Source: Parvularcula bermudensis HTCC2503 (GTDB lineage: Bacteria; Pseudomonadota; Alphaproteobacteria; Caulobacterales; Parvularculaceae). From it: a DNA stretch of 64,000 nt. A program made the translations under genes and the position numbers. The notes beneath the pieces are model-generated. The model searched no databases. It worked only from the letters and a program-made list of their open reading frames with translations, and had not been told where the DNA came from. Every line of letters begins with the position of its first letter. Within the stretch, counting starts at the first letter, position 1. The stretch lies in the NCBI RefSeq assembly GCF_000152825.2, contig NC_014414.1, positions 186,001-250,000 of the forward strand, given 5' to 3'. This document shows, in pieces, positions 16,784-28,688 of the stretch.

Positions 16784-17788
16784 TTAATCGAAGGGGAGCC
16801 ATTCGGGCGCACCAGGGTGTGACGCGCCAGCGCCCGCCGCTGTCGTGCCCCCTTGGGGGACAAGGCGACAACGGAACTCGGCCCCCCGGCCCTCGACCCA
16901 CAAGCCTCGCCCCCTCCCCCCGTCCGTCCGGTTCGCGCCCGCCGCCAGCGCCCTTTCCTGGCGGGCGGCCAGATCGTCGAGGGGCGCCGAGAGGCAGGGG
17001 CCAAGATCGAAGGGATCGAAATGACCGTCCGTGGACAGCCCCTCCTGTTGCAGGAGCGCGAGGGCCGCACGACCGTCAGGGTGCGGCACCCCCACAATCT
17101 CCCTGACCCGTGGGGGGAGAAGCGAAAGATAGAGCGGATGGGCGGGCAGCAGCGCCTCGATAAACGCATTGCCCGCGGTCGCGTTGAGATGATCGGCCTC
17201 AAGAAAGCTCATGCCGAAAAAGGGCATCACTATATCGTCCCAGAACGGACGGTCGCCCGACGGGCCGACCCATCCGCGCATCTCCGCCATCAGGATATCG
17301 GCAAACGCCTCCCGGTGGTGGCGACAAAAGGCGATCGCGGCGGTCACCAGCGCCCGCCCGAGGGAGAGACCCCGACCGGCGGGGGAGACAAAGAGAGCCG
17401 CCAATTCCGAGGACGTACGATGGGCTGTCGAGACCTCGAGGATCTCATGGGCGAACGCCTTGCCCAGCGCCGGGAAGGCCTGAGGCGCCGTGGCAAGACG
17501 ATAGGTCACAAAGGGACCACCGCTGCCCGAAAGCGCAAAGAGGGCCACACTGCCGAGGGGGACGCCCTCCCGCTCCGCCAGCAGATAGAGGGAGAGCGGC
17601 GGCTCACCGGCGCCCCCTCGCCCCGCCAAACGCTGCAGGCCCTGGACGCTCCGCTCGACCCGCGCGGTCAGGGCGTCGCCATCCTCGGGCAGGCTGGTCA
17701 TGCCCCCGCCGCTCGCCCGGGCGAGGGCCAACAGTGCCGCCTCATCGCCATCACGCACAGGCCGCAGGGTAATGACCGAAGATGTCAT
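16784..17788 (-). CDS. astA: Arginine N-succinyltransferase (AstA) family
   Basis: AstA transfers succinyl from succinyl-CoA to arginine as the first step of the AST pathway. The 334-aa protein shows the family's landmarks: LRPVRDGDEAALLALA at the N-terminus, TSLPEDGDALTARVERS, GRGLSLGRALVTAA, DRPFWDDIVMPFFGMSFLEAD, and GVPHPDGRAAL. No astB-E genes are adjacent, so the native substrate may differ or the pathway genes may be elsewhere. The C-terminal ~50 residues are Gly/Arg-rich. Confidence 0.82.
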   Translation of the reverse strand: MTSSVITLRPVRDGDEAALLALARASGGGMTSLPEDGDALTARVERSVQGLQRLAGRGGAGEPPLSLYLLAEREGVPLGSVALFALSGSGGPFVTYRLATAPQAFPALGKAFAHEILEVSTAHRTSSELAALFVSPAGRGLSLGRALVTAAIAFCRHHREAFADILMAEMRGWVGPSGDRPFWDDIVMPFFGMSFLEADHLNATAGNAFIEALLPAHPLYLSLLPPRVREIVGVPHPDGRAALALLQQEGLSTDGHFDPFDLGPCLSAPLDDLAARQERALAAGANRTDGGRGRGLWVEGRGAEFRCRLVPQGGTTAAGAGASHPGAPEWLPFD

Positions 17789-17847
17789 CCCCGCCTCTTA
17801 GCATAGGCTGAGCGAAAGAGATGTCGCGGACGGGGCTTTGGCCCAAA

Positions 17848-17924
17848 TGGCGACCCCTGCAGGACTCGAACCTGCAACCGTCGGATTAGAAGTCCGGTGC
17901 TCTATCCAGTTGAGCTAAGGGGCC
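17848..17924 (-). tRNA. tRNA-Arg (TCT)
   Basis: A 77-base minus-strand tRNA: acceptor GGCCCCT pairs with AGGGGTC, the anticodon loop is CTTCTAA (anticodon TCT), the T-loop is TTCGAGT, and CCA is encoded. It sits just after the stop of the EamA transporter gene. No integrase or att duplication is visible beside it. Confidence 0.95.
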
Positions 17925-17936
17925 GAAGCCGCCTCC

Positions 17937-18878
17937 TTATCGCGCGCCGTTGCCGGTTTCCAACAGGGATTGGCGATTTGCGCGCAAGGATCGACGCAAG
18001 GGCAGCGGCAGGGCGGGGAGGCGCCGCATCGCGCTGATCCCCACGGCCATGACGATCAAGGCGCCCCCGACAATGTCGCCGGTGCCCAACGCTTCGCCCA
18101 CCGCCAGGCCAAGGGCCCCTGCCCAGAGAGGCTCCGTCGCATAGAGTAAGGAGGCCCGCTCCGGGCTGATCCGCGCCTGTCCCCAGCCCATAATGGTCTG
18201 GCTGTAGGCCGTGCCTATCCCAAAGATCGCGACCACGGTCAGAAGCGAGCCGTCCCACCGGGGCGCGGCCTCCCCCGACAGGCTCGCCACGCCGCCCGCC
18301 ATCAGGGCAATCGCCAAGACCAGGACAAAGCTTACCCGCAGCGGATCCGCCCGTCGCATCACGAGACCAAGGAGGAACACTTCGGCGGCGATGCTCACGG
18401 CGCTGAGGGCGGCCAGGCCGTCCGTCGCGCTGAGGCCGAGATGGGCGCCGCCATGGGACATCGCCACAATGCCGCCCAGGGCCAAAAGGGCGCCGATAAA
18501 GACCGGCGCGGCCACCGGTCGCCGCCACACCACAAGGCCGATCACAGGGACGATCGGCACATAGAGCGCCGCGAGGAAGGCGACCCTGGCACTGGGCGCC
18601 GTTTGCAGCGCCACGGCCTGGGCCCCGTAGCCGACCAGGGCGACGGCCGCGAGGAGGATCCCGGCTTTAAGCTCATAGAAGGTGATCCGGCGGATCTGCT
18701 GAGGTCGCAGGGCCGCAAGGATCAGTGCCGCGGCCCCGAACCGCAAGGCGACGATGCTGAACGGGCCGGCGCCGTCCATGCCCATTTGCGTCAGCAGAAA
18801 AGTGGCGCCCCAAAGGGCCGCCACACTGGCCAAAGCAAGGGAGGGCCACAGCCCCGCCGCCGGATGCTCGATGCGCAT
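17937..18878 (-). CDS. EamA/DMT-family transporter
   Basis: A 313-aa protein of about ten hydrophobic helices in two halves, with the EamA features WGATFLLTQ in helix 1 and ATEPLWAGALGLAVGE in the second repeat. Members export amino acids and other small metabolites. The start at 18878 has GGAG five bases upstream. The gene is divergent from an Lrp/AsnC regulator, with palindromes in the shared gap. This arrangement is common for Lrp-controlled amino-acid exporters, so an exporter role is inferred. Confidence 0.85.
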   Translation of the reverse strand: MRIEHPAAGLWPSLALASVAALWGATFLLTQMGMDGAGPFSIVALRFGAAALILAALRPQQIRRITFYELKAGILLAAVALVGYGAQAVALQTAPSARVAFLAALYVPIVPVIGLVVWRRPVAAPVFIGALLALGGIVAMSHGGAHLGLSATDGLAALSAVSIAAEVFLLGLVMRRADPLRVSFVLVLAIALMAGGVASLSGEAAPRWDGSLLTVVAIFGIGTAYSQTIMGWGQARISPERASLLYATEPLWAGALGLAVGEALGTGDIVGGALIVMAVGISAMRRLPALPLPLRRSLRANRQSLLETGNGAR

Positions 18879-18943
18879 AGGATCTCCATGAATGAAGAAG
18901 CCGCACAACTTGCGGCCCTGATATTCAGTAGATAAGGGATGTT

Positions 18944-18959
18944 GCGCCGTATGTGGCGC
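18944..18959. promoter_or_regulatory. Inverted repeat in the EamA/Lrp divergent region
   Basis: GCGCC-GTATGT-GGCGC is a perfect 5-bp inverted repeat in the 126-base gap between divergent genes. It is a candidate operator for the neighbouring Lrp-type regulator; binding is not demonstrated. Confidence 0.4.
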
Positions 18960-18976
18960 GCTTCTTACCGTCATTC

Positions 18977-18993
18977 GCCGCATAATCTGCGGC
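18977..18993. promoter_or_regulatory. Second inverted repeat, next to the Lrp ribosome binding site
   Basis: GCCGCA-TAATC-TGCGGC is a perfect 6-bp inverted repeat ending three bases before GGAGAGG of the lrp-like gene. Its position suits autorepression, and it could also fold as an RNA hairpin near the ribosome binding site. Confidence 0.45.
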
Positions 18994-19004
18994 AGGAGAG
19001 GCCG

Positions 19005-19493
19005 ATGCCCGCAGAGCGTTCGCTTGACAGAATCGACCGCGCCATTTTGGCCGAGCTGCAACATGATGGCCGCCTCACCAATCAGCGATTGGCGGAAAAG
19101 GTGGCGTTGTCCCCCAGCGCCTGCCTTGCGCGGGTGAAGCGGCTCGAGGCCGCCGGCGTCATTCGCGGCTATACGGCCCGCGTCGCGCCCAGCGCCCTTG
19201 GCCTGCCCGTGACCGTGTTCGCGGAGCTGACCTTGGCGACCCACGATCTGCGCCGGGTGCGGGCGGTGGAAGTCGCCCTGCGCGCGATGCCCGAAGTCGT
19301 CGAAGCGCTCCAGGTTTCGGGCTCCTACGACTATCTCGTCCGCTTCGTTGTTTCTGATATGGATCGCTGGTCCGTCCTGGCCGACAGCCTGTTTGACGGC
19401 GATCTGCCGCTGCAAAAAATCGTCACCGTGGTGATGATGAAAGAGATCAAGAGCGGCGGCATGCTCCCCATGGACACGGGCGCCCTCCCGTAA
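19005..19493 (+). CDS. Lrp/AsnC-family transcriptional regulator
   Basis: The 162-aa product has the N-terminal helix-turn-helix (LDRIDRAILAELQHDGRLTN, QRLAEKVALSPSACLARVKR) and the C-terminal RAM ligand-binding domain with GSYDYLVRFV. It probably senses an amino acid. The ATG at 19005 has GGAGAGG upstream; a longer frame from 18939 would add a non-conserved Arg-rich extension. It is divergent from an EamA transporter, a likely target gene. Confidence 0.92.
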   Translation: MPAERSLDRIDRAILAELQHDGRLTNQRLAEKVALSPSACLARVKRLEAAGVIRGYTARVAPSALGLPVTVFAELTLATHDLRRVRAVEVALRAMPEVVEALQVSGSYDYLVRFVVSDMDRWSVLADSLFDGDLPLQKIVTVVMMKEIKSGGMLPMDTGALP

Positions 19494-19658
19494 GCTACGC
19501 GCGCCCTTGAAGGGTCGAGGCGGTGGGCGATCACCTGGGGGCGGAGGAGAAAGCCCGCCATGTTGAAGGCGAGCCTCGGCCCCGCTGGCAGGCTATGTGT
19601 TGCACCGCAGCAATATCGACGGTAAGGCCTGCGTCTCCGACCAGCGACAGGACTTACC

Positions 19659-21281
19659 ATGATCCAATCCGGCTTTGCCGCCTTGGCCGATCGGCTGTCC
19701 GCCGTCACCCGCACCCGTCCGAGCGATCTGGATTCTGGCCAGATCCGGATCGAACTCCTATCGGGCCTGACCGTGGCCCTGGCCCTGGTGCCCGAGGCCG
19801 TGGCCTTTGCCTTTGTGGCGGGGGTCCATCCCCTGGTGGGGCTTTATGCGGCGTTCATGGTGGGCTTGATCACCGCCATTTTCGGCGGCCGCCCCGGCAT
19901 GATCTCCGGGGCAACAGGCGCCCTGGCCGTGGTCATGGTGAGCCTGGTGGCAGAGCATGGCGTAGAATATCTGTTCGCGACCGTCATTTTGATGGGCGTA
20001 TTACAGATCGTCGTCGGCGCTTTGCGCTGGGGGAAATTCATCAGGCTGGTCCCCCATCCTGTTATGCTCGGCTTTGTGAACGGCCTCGCCATCGTGATCT
20101 TCATGGCGCAGTTGGGCCAGTTCCAAGTTCCCGGCACCGCCGAAGCCTCCGGTCACGGCATGTCCGGGGGGGAGTGGCTGTCCGGCCTGCCGCTGGCCAT
20201 CATGCTCGGCCTGGTGGGCCTGACCATGGTCATCATTTGGGGATTGCCGAAATTGACCACAGTGATCCCGGCCCCTTTGGCGGGCATCGGCATAACCGCC
20301 ATTCTGGTCATCCTGGTCGGCATTGAGACGCCGCGGGTGGGGGATTTGGCCTCCATCGAGGGGGGCCTGCCAAGCTTTCACATTCCCGCTGTCCCCTTCA
20401 CGTGGGAGACGCTCGAAATCATCCTGCCCTATGCCGTGGTGCTTGGCCTGATCGGCCTCATTGAGAGCCTTCTGACCCTCAATCTGGTGGGGGAGATCAC
20501 CCAGCAGCGGGGCGGTGCGTCGAAAGAATGCGTCGCCCAGGGCATGGCGAACACCGCCACCGGATTGTTCGGCGGCATGGGCGGCTGCGCCATGATCGGG
20601 CAGTCGATGATCAATGTCCGCTCCGGGGGCCGGATGCGGCTGTCCGGGATCGCCGCAGCCCTCTTTTTGTTGTCATTCATCCTCTTCGCAGCACCGCTCA
20701 TCGAGCAAATCCCCCTCGCCGCGCTGGTGGGCGTCATGTTCATGGTGGTTATCGGCACCTTTGCCTGGCACAGCTTCCGTATCCTGCCGAAAATTCCCAG
20801 AACCGACGCCTTGGTGGTGGTGCTCGTCACGGTCGTCACCGTGTGGCAGGATTTGGCCGTGGCCGTGGTGGTGGGGGTGATCGTTTCGGCCCTCGCCTAT
20901 GCCTGGAATAATGCCCGCCGGATGCACGCCAACATCGTCGATCAGCCGACGGGCAGGGTCTATAAACTGGAGGGGCCGCTGTTCTTTGGATCGGCCGACG
21001 GTTTTCGGGATCTTTTCACCCCACAGGACGATCCTGAAAATGTTGTGATTGATTTCGCCCGGAGCCGTGTCGTCGACGGCTCGGCGTTACAAGCGATCGA
21101 AGATGTCGCCGCGAAATACGAGGCGGCGGGCAAGCACCTGCAGCTCCGCCATCTCTCCCATGATTGCCATCAATTGTTGCGCAAGGCGGAGCAATTGATC
21201 GTGGATGCCGATGACGACCCCGAATACGGGATCGCTGTCGATTATTCGGTCAGGACCGGCGCCATGGGCGGCGGCCACTGA
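19659..21281 (+). CDS. SulP-family anion transporter with STAS domain
   Basis: The 540-aa protein has about 10-12 transmembrane helices (residues ~30-420) with the SulP-typical GLYAAFMVGLITAIFGGRPG and TGALAVVMV. The C-terminal STAS domain (~435-530) includes VVIDFARSRVVDGSALQAIE. SulP members import sulfate, bicarbonate or dicarboxylates; the substrate is not decidable here. AGGA precedes the ATG by six bases. Confidence 0.92.
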   Translation: MIQSGFAALADRLSAVTRTRPSDLDSGQIRIELLSGLTVALALVPEAVAFAFVAGVHPLVGLYAAFMVGLITAIFGGRPGMISGATGALAVVMVSLVAEHGVEYLFATVILMGVLQIVVGALRWGKFIRLVPHPVMLGFVNGLAIVIFMAQLGQFQVPGTAEASGHGMSGGEWLSGLPLAIMLGLVGLTMVIIWGLPKLTTVIPAPLAGIGITAILVILVGIETPRVGDLASIEGGLPSFHIPAVPFTWETLEIILPYAVVLGLIGLIESLLTLNLVGEITQQRGGASKECVAQGMANTATGLFGGMGGCAMIGQSMINVRSGGRMRLSGIAAALFLLSFILFAAPLIEQIPLAALVGVMFMVVIGTFAWHSFRILPKIPRTDALVVVLVTVVTVWQDLAVAVVVGVIVSALAYAWNNARRMHANIVDQPTGRVYKLEGPLFFGSADGFRDLFTPQDDPENVVIDFARSRVVDGSALQAIEDVAAKYEAAGKHLQLRHLSHDCHQLLRKAEQLIVDADDDPEYGIAVDYSVRTGAMGGGH

Positions 21282-21289
21282 AAACCACC

Positions 21290-21305
21290 GCCCCTGGACA
21301 GGGGC
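21290..21305 (+). other. Short hairpin just upstream of the second EamA gene
   Basis: GCCCCT-GGAC-AGGGGC folds into a perfect 6-bp stem directly before the GGGAG ribosome binding site of the next gene. It could mark the end of the sulP transcript or modulate initiation; no T-tract follows. Confidence 0.35.
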
Positions 21306-21317
21306 AGGGAGAAAGAC

Positions 21318-22241
21318 GTGGCCCAAGCCCCTGTGATCAAGGCCCTCGACCTCCCCGCCTTTTTGCTTCTCCTTTTCCTGTCGCTCCTATGGGGTGGATC
21401 GTTCTTTTTCGTCGAGGTGGCGCTGACAGCTTTCAGCCCCCTGACGATCGTCGCTCTGCGGGTCTCCCTCGCGGCGGTGATATTATGGCTGTGGGTGGTG
21501 CTGCGGCGGATGCCAGTGCCTCGCAGTGCCGGCATATGGGCCGCCTTCGCGGTCATGGGCGTGGCCAACAACGCCATTCCCTTCATCCTTATCGTCTGGG
21601 GGCAGACGACTATTTCTTCTGGGCTCGCCGCTGTGCTGAATGCCACAACGCCGTTCTTTACGATCCTGCTTGCCGGCCTCCTGCTCCCCGATGAACGATT
21701 GACCCTGCGAAAGTTGCTTGGGGTCGCGGTCGGGTTGAGCGGGGTGGCGGTGATGATCGGTCCCACCGCCCTTCAGGGACTAGGCGGCGCCCTATGGGGG
21801 CAAATCGCCATTCTTGGCGGCACCTTCTCCTATGCCTGCGCCAGTGTGTTCGGTCGCCGGTTCGCCGCCATGGGCGTACGGCCGACCGTGACGGCAGCGG
21901 GCCAGGTGACCATGTCGTCCCTCCTGCTGCTCCCCCTCGCCCTAAAGGTCGACGGCTCATTTGGGCAATCCGTGCCCGGATGGGGGCCGGTATTGAGCAT
22001 TATCGGGATTGCCAGTCTTTCCACCGCCCTGGCCTTCATCATCTATTTTCATCTGTTATCGACGGTCGGGGCGACCAATCTCGTGCTGGTCACCTTTCTG
22101 ATCCCGATTTCGGCAATCATCCTGGGCCTCCTTTTCCTCGGAGAAGCCCTGACCGCCCCACAAATCATGGGGATGGCGATCATCGGCATCGGGTTGAGCC
22201 TGATCGATGGTCGCCTTTATCGTCGACAAAAAGTCGTCTGA
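21318..22241 (+). CDS. EamA/DMT-family transporter
   Basis: This 307-aa integral membrane protein has two EamA repeats: LWGGSFFFVEVALTAFSPLTIV with a following Arg in the first, and GATNLVLVTFLIPISAIILG and LFLGEAL in the second. The start is GTG at 21318 with GGGAGAAAG before it. It is distinct in sequence from the EamA gene at 17.9 kb. Substrate unknown. It ends about 20 bases from the convergent gyrB. Confidence 0.87.
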   Translation: MAQAPVIKALDLPAFLLLLFLSLLWGGSFFFVEVALTAFSPLTIVALRVSLAAVILWLWVVLRRMPVPRSAGIWAAFAVMGVANNAIPFILIVWGQTTISSGLAAVLNATTPFFTILLAGLLLPDERLTLRKLLGVAVGLSGVAVMIGPTALQGLGGALWGQIAILGGTFSYACASVFGRRFAAMGVRPTVTAAGQVTMSSLLLLPLALKVDGSFGQSVPGWGPVLSIIGIASLSTALAFIIYFHLLSTVGATNLVLVTFLIPISAIILGLLFLGEALTAPQIMGMAIIGIGLSLIDGRLYRRQKVV

Positions 22242-22261
22242 ACCGCCATGAGCGGCACCGC

Positions 22262-24691
<2,430 letters not shown>

Positions 24692-24829
24692 TCATATCCG
24701 AAAATCGCATGGGGTAAGCTAGCCGATTCCGGCACGAAAAGCCAAGGAAAGCCGCAATGTTTCGACCTCGAATCGACGTCCATAAGATATTGATAATATT
24801 GAGGTTTTTTCGACAACACCAAGCCGGCA

Positions 24830-25957
24830 TCATTCGCTGCCCGGCACCGTGTTACGCCCGTCAACATGAAGCCGGTCCACCCGGTCCCCCCACGCATCGA
24901 AAAGCGCTCGGTCAGTGCCTGTCATGAAGACGCAAATCGCCAGCTGGTCGAGCATCGCCGCCAGCGCCGCGCGCCGGTCTTCGTCCAAATGCGCCGCCAC
25001 TTCGTCGAGCAGCAGAACGAGAGGCGCCTGCGTCGCCGCCAAGCTCGCTGTGGCGTGGGCGAGAACGAGGCCGATCAGAAGCGCTTTTTGCTCTCCGGTG
25101 GAGCACAGTCTCGCGGGCTGATCCTTACCCAGATGAACGACCTCAAGGTCGCTACGATGGGGACCCAAAAGCGTTCGGCCCGCCTCCCGGTCGCGGCGGC
25201 GGCCCCGTTCCAGAAGATCGGCATAGCTCTCCCGGCGGGCGGCCAAGGTCGGTATTCCGGCAATGTCCTCGAACGGCCCTGACAGGGACAGCCCAGCACG
25301 GGGAAAGGCGGTTTCTTGCACCCGCTCATAGTTCACCTGGAGCGCGGCCAACGTCTGTCGCCGGGCCTCGTCGATGGCGATCCCCGCTTCGGCCATTTGC
25401 GCCTCGAGCGGTTCAAGGATCGCCGGCGGCCACCCGGCCTCAAGAGCAGCCTGACGTTGGCGCAAGGCATTCTCAAAGGTCAGCGTGTCTCGACCATGGG
25501 AAGGACATCGCGCCAGGACCATCCGGTCGAGAAACCGCCGACGCTCGCCTGGGCTATCCGTAAACAGACGGTCTTGGGCCGGCGTCAACCATTGAAATCG
25601 GACACTGTCTAAAAGAGTTCCGGTCGAGCGCACGGGCTCACCGTCCACCTGCACATGGCGTTTCAGCGGCACCCCCTCAGCCCGCAGCGCCAACCGGCGG
25701 CGCCCTTCCCCTGTGCCAAGATCGACCCCTATTCCCCAACCGCCGTCCGATCCTTGGCGGGTCAAGTCCCCCAGGGCGGCACGGCGCAGGCCGCGCCCGG
25801 GCCCCATGAGGGATAAGGCTTCAAGGATATTCGTCTTGCCCGCGCCATTCGGGCCATAAAACGCCGTCTGACGCTTTTCGAACCGCCATTCCGCCGATCG
25901 ATAGGAGCGGAATGAGGAGAGCGCGAGGCGGGTCACCCGGTCTTGCGTGATCGTCAC
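24830..25957 (-). CDS. recF: DNA replication and repair protein RecF
   Basis: An SMC-like ATPase that helps load RecA at single-strand gaps. Walker A is GPNGAGKTN near residue 35, the ABC signature is STGEQKALLIG, and Walker B is LVLLLDEVAAHLD. The 375-aa length is typical. The start codon is GTG overlapping the dnaN stop (GTGA), so the two genes are translationally coupled. Confidence 0.96.
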   Translation of the reverse strand: MTITQDRVTRLALSSFRSYRSAEWRFEKRQTAFYGPNGAGKTNILEALSLMGPGRGLRRAALGDLTRQGSDGGWGIGVDLGTGEGRRRLALRAEGVPLKRHVQVDGEPVRSTGTLLDSVRFQWLTPAQDRLFTDSPGERRRFLDRMVLARCPSHGRDTLTFENALRQRQAALEAGWPPAILEPLEAQMAEAGIAIDEARRQTLAALQVNYERVQETAFPRAGLSLSGPFEDIAGIPTLAARRESYADLLERGRRRDREAGRTLLGPHRSDLEVVHLGKDQPARLCSTGEQKALLIGLVLAHATASLAATQAPLVLLLDEVAAHLDEDRRAALAAMLDQLAICVFMTGTDRALFDAWGDRVDRLHVDGRNTVPGSE

Positions 25958-27075
25958 ACCCGCAGCGGCATGAGAACGTAGAGCGCCCCCTCATCCTCTT
26001 CATCGGTGACCAGGGTCGGTGACGCGGCATCGGCGAAATGGAAAACCGCCGTCTCGCCGCTGATCTGGTCAGCGATATCGAGGAGGTAGCGTGCATTGAA
26101 CCCGACCTCGAGGTCGGTCGATTTGAAATCCACCGACAGCTCATCGGTGGCGCTCCCCGTTTCGGGGTTATTGACCAGGAGCGTGAGTTGATCCTCGGTC
26201 AGGGAGAGTTTCACCGACCGGGTCTTATCGGCCGACACCGTGGAAACGCGGTCCACCGCCCGGCGAAAGGCATCATTATCCACTTTCATCACCCGGTCAT
26301 TGCCGGACGGAATCACCCGCTGATAATCAGGGAACGTCCCATCGATCAATTTCGAAACCAGGACGATATCACCAAAGGCAAAGCGGATCTTGGCGGGCGT
26401 CACGGTGACCGCCACATCGCCGTCGGCATCATCGAGCAGTCGGCGCAACTCCAGCACCGCCTTTCGCGGGATGATCACACCGGGGATCGCTTCGGCACCA
26501 GGGGGGAGGGGCGAGTCGAGACGAGCGAGACGGTGCCCATCGGTCGCCACAGCGCGTAGGCTCGGCGCGCCCTCCCCTTCGGTCAGCGCATGCAGGTAGA
26601 CCCCATTGAGGTAGTATCGGGTCTCCTCCTGACTCATGGCAAAACGGGTACGATCAAGCAGCCGGCCAAGGGCATCGGCACTGATCGTAAAGGTGGCGCC
26701 CGCCGCCTCGTCCGACAGGGTCGGGAAATCGTCGTCAGGCAGGATCGACAGCTGAAATTCCGACCGGCCGGATTTCAGCATCAATCGGGAGGATCCCGAC
26801 GATTTGTTGAGGCTGATCTGCCCGCCATCCGGCAATCGCTTGACGATGTCGTAGAGGGTCACCGCCGACGCGGTGACGCCCCCCTCTTCGGCAATCTCGG
26901 CCGGCACGGTCTCGGCAATTTCGATATCGAGATCCGTAGCGGTCAGGGCGAGAGACCCGCCCTGCGCGCGCATCAAGACATTGGACAAAATCGGAATGGT
27001 ATTCCGCCGCTCCACGACACTTTGGGTGTGATGGAGGGCCTTGAGTAGCGTTGCACGCTCTATTGTGACTTGCAT
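25954..27075 (-). CDS. dnaN: DNA polymerase III beta sliding clamp
   Basis: The 373-aa clamp has the three-domain repeat structure and starts with MQVTIERATLLKALHHTQSV. It ends in DEGALYVLMPLRV, the conserved C-terminus that forms part of the clamp-binding pocket. The ATG at 27075 is preceded by GAGG with 6-base spacing; the longer frame is not conserved. It is 101 bases downstream of dnaA and overlaps recF. Confidence 0.97.
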   Translation of the reverse strand: MQVTIERATLLKALHHTQSVVERRNTIPILSNVLMRAQGGSLALTATDLDIEIAETVPAEIAEEGGVTASAVTLYDIVKRLPDGGQISLNKSSGSSRLMLKSGRSEFQLSILPDDDFPTLSDEAAGATFTISADALGRLLDRTRFAMSQEETRYYLNGVYLHALTEGEGAPSLRAVATDGHRLARLDSPLPPGAEAIPGVIIPRKAVLELRRLLDDADGDVAVTVTPAKIRFAFGDIVLVSKLIDGTFPDYQRVIPSGNDRVMKVDNDAFRRAVDRVSTVSADKTRSVKLSLTEDQLTLLVNNPETGSATDELSVDFKSTDLEVGFNARYLLDIADQISGETAVFHFADAASPTLVTDEEDEGALYVLMPLRV

Positions 27076-27176
27076 CGGATCCTCGGACCCCTTCGCTGAA
27101 GGTGGGGCGTTACCAAAGCACACCCCGCCCTTCGGCGCCAGAACCCGCGCCCATCAATCCATGGGTCAGGACGGAA

Positions 27177-28688
27177 TTACTGTTCGAATGCCTCAAAGAT
27201 TTTACTGATCTTCTCGCCGAACGCCTGATCGCTCTCGGCGAGGATCTCGCCTTTCGTGATCGAGTTGATGACCGTCGTGTGATCGCGCTGCAGCATGCCG
27301 CCGATCGCCGCCAGGGGTGCGTCCGTCAGACGACGCGCAGCCAGGGCAAAGGCGTGTCGAGCATGCACAAGATATCGTTTGCGCGATTTGCCCCGAAGGT
27401 CGTCCTTGCCGACACCGAATTGATCGGCGGTTACATCGAACACATCGTCGAGGGTTGTCTCTCGACGCCGTGATTTCAGCACCTGCGCCAGATGAGCCTG
27501 GGTCTCCTGGTCATCCTTAGACAGAACGGTTGGATCGAGTTGCACCGACAATTCATAAAAACGCATTGCGCCCAAGAGCTCCCGAACACATCCTTCGCTC
27601 TTCCGCGCAATATACTCAATATGACGCCGGGGCATTTGCAGACCCGTGCGCAGCGTGAACACATCGCTGCACCGCTGGGCGATCTTCAGCCGCAAATCAT
27701 AGTCCGGCCTGTTGAGGGGAACCCTGGCCCCGCCGCCCAGCCGATCCGTCAGCCGACAGAGAATACCCGTCTCGGCCAGCTCTTTCGGCGACACCGCGCC
27801 GGTGACCAAGATTGGTTTCCCCATCTGCTCAAGCCGCTCGATCAGGCAGGCCAGCTCTTCCTGCGTTCTTTTCCGACCACGGAGCATATGAACGTCATCG
27901 AAAATCAGAAGATCCGTATCACGCAGATGGGCGCGCAGCTCCTTCAGGCTCCGCGAGACAATCGCGTCGGACACATCCGCCACGAGACTGTCATAGGTGA
28001 GGAAGATCAATCGACGGCCGGGATAGCGACGCAGGAATTGGTTCGCCGCGGCGCTGAGGAGATGAGATTTTCCCCGGCCAACACCGCCATAGATATAGGT
28101 CACCGGGGACCCCGCCCCTTCGATGATCTGCTCAATGGCGAGAACCGCCATGCGGTTGGTGTCATTCACCGAAAATGACTCGAACGTCTGGCTCACATTG
28201 AAATTGTCGTTGAACCGTTCCGACCCTTCCCCTTCCGAGGTCGTCGGCTCGGTCGCTGTATGGCGGTCGGTCTCCTTCGCCACAGGCGATGTCGCCATCG
28301 ATTTGCGGGGAGGCAATTGGGGCGTCACCGGCCGACTGACGGCCCGATCCGCACGCCGCGCCACACTCAATTGCACTGAGGGCCGAGCTCCCGCACTTCG
28401 GCTGGCCTTTGACTTGGTGATCACGGATCTCATTCCGGCACCGCCAGTCAGTTCAATTTCCTCCACGCGACCACAATGGACATCCCACGTCGAAATAAAT
28501 TCGTCTGCATACCAATGGGTAATGCGCTCGGCCTGGTATCGGTTATCCGTCGCGATCACCGCCCGTTGCTCGGTCCAGTCACGCAATGTCAGCCCTGCAA
28601 AATAACTCTTGTAAGTCATTTCACCAAACCGCGTTTCAAGCCCCCTCTTGAACGCAGCAAAGCAAAGCTCTTGATCGTCCGTGCTCAT
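27177..28688 (-). CDS. dnaA: Chromosomal replication initiator DnaA (divergent)
   Basis: The 503-aa protein shows all four DnaA domains: N-terminal domain I, a long low-complexity domain II (~100-170), the AAA+ domain III and the DNA-binding domain IV (DAPLAAIGGMLQRDHTTVIN). Walker A reads GGVGRGKSHLL instead of the usual GGVGLGKTHLL, Walker B is LLIFDDVHML, and the usual SRF(x)WGL element is replaced by TDRLGGGARV. The gene is clearly dnaA by context and domains, but domain III is unusually divergent. The ATG at 28688 begins the conserved N-terminus. It heads dnaN-recF-gyrB. Confidence 0.95.
   Translation of the reverse strand: MSTDDQELCFAAFKRGLETRFGEMTYKSYFAGLTLRDWTEQRAVIATDNRYQAERITHWYADEFISTWDVHCGRVEEIELTGGAGMRSVITKSKASRSAGARPSVQLSVARRADRAVSRPVTPQLPPRKSMATSPVAKETDRHTATEPTTSEGEGSERFNDNFNVSQTFESFSVNDTNRMAVLAIEQIIEGAGSPVTYIYGGVGRGKSHLLSAAANQFLRRYPGRRLIFLTYDSLVADVSDAIVSRSLKELRAHLRDTDLLIFDDVHMLRGRKRTQEELACLIERLEQMGKPILVTGAVSPKELAETGILCRLTDRLGGGARVPLNRPDYDLRLKIAQRCSDVFTLRTGLQMPRRHIEYIARKSEGCVRELLGAMRFYELSVQLDPTVLSKDDQETQAHLAQVLKSRRRETTLDDVFDVTADQFGVGKDDLRGKSRKRYLVHARHAFALAARRLTDAPLAAIGGMLQRDHTTVINSITKGEILAESDQAFGEKISKIFEAFEQ

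Noticed and set aside
17848-17924. tRNA-Arg as an integration site
   Set aside because: No integrase gene and no duplicated 3' tRNA end within the neighbouring sequence.
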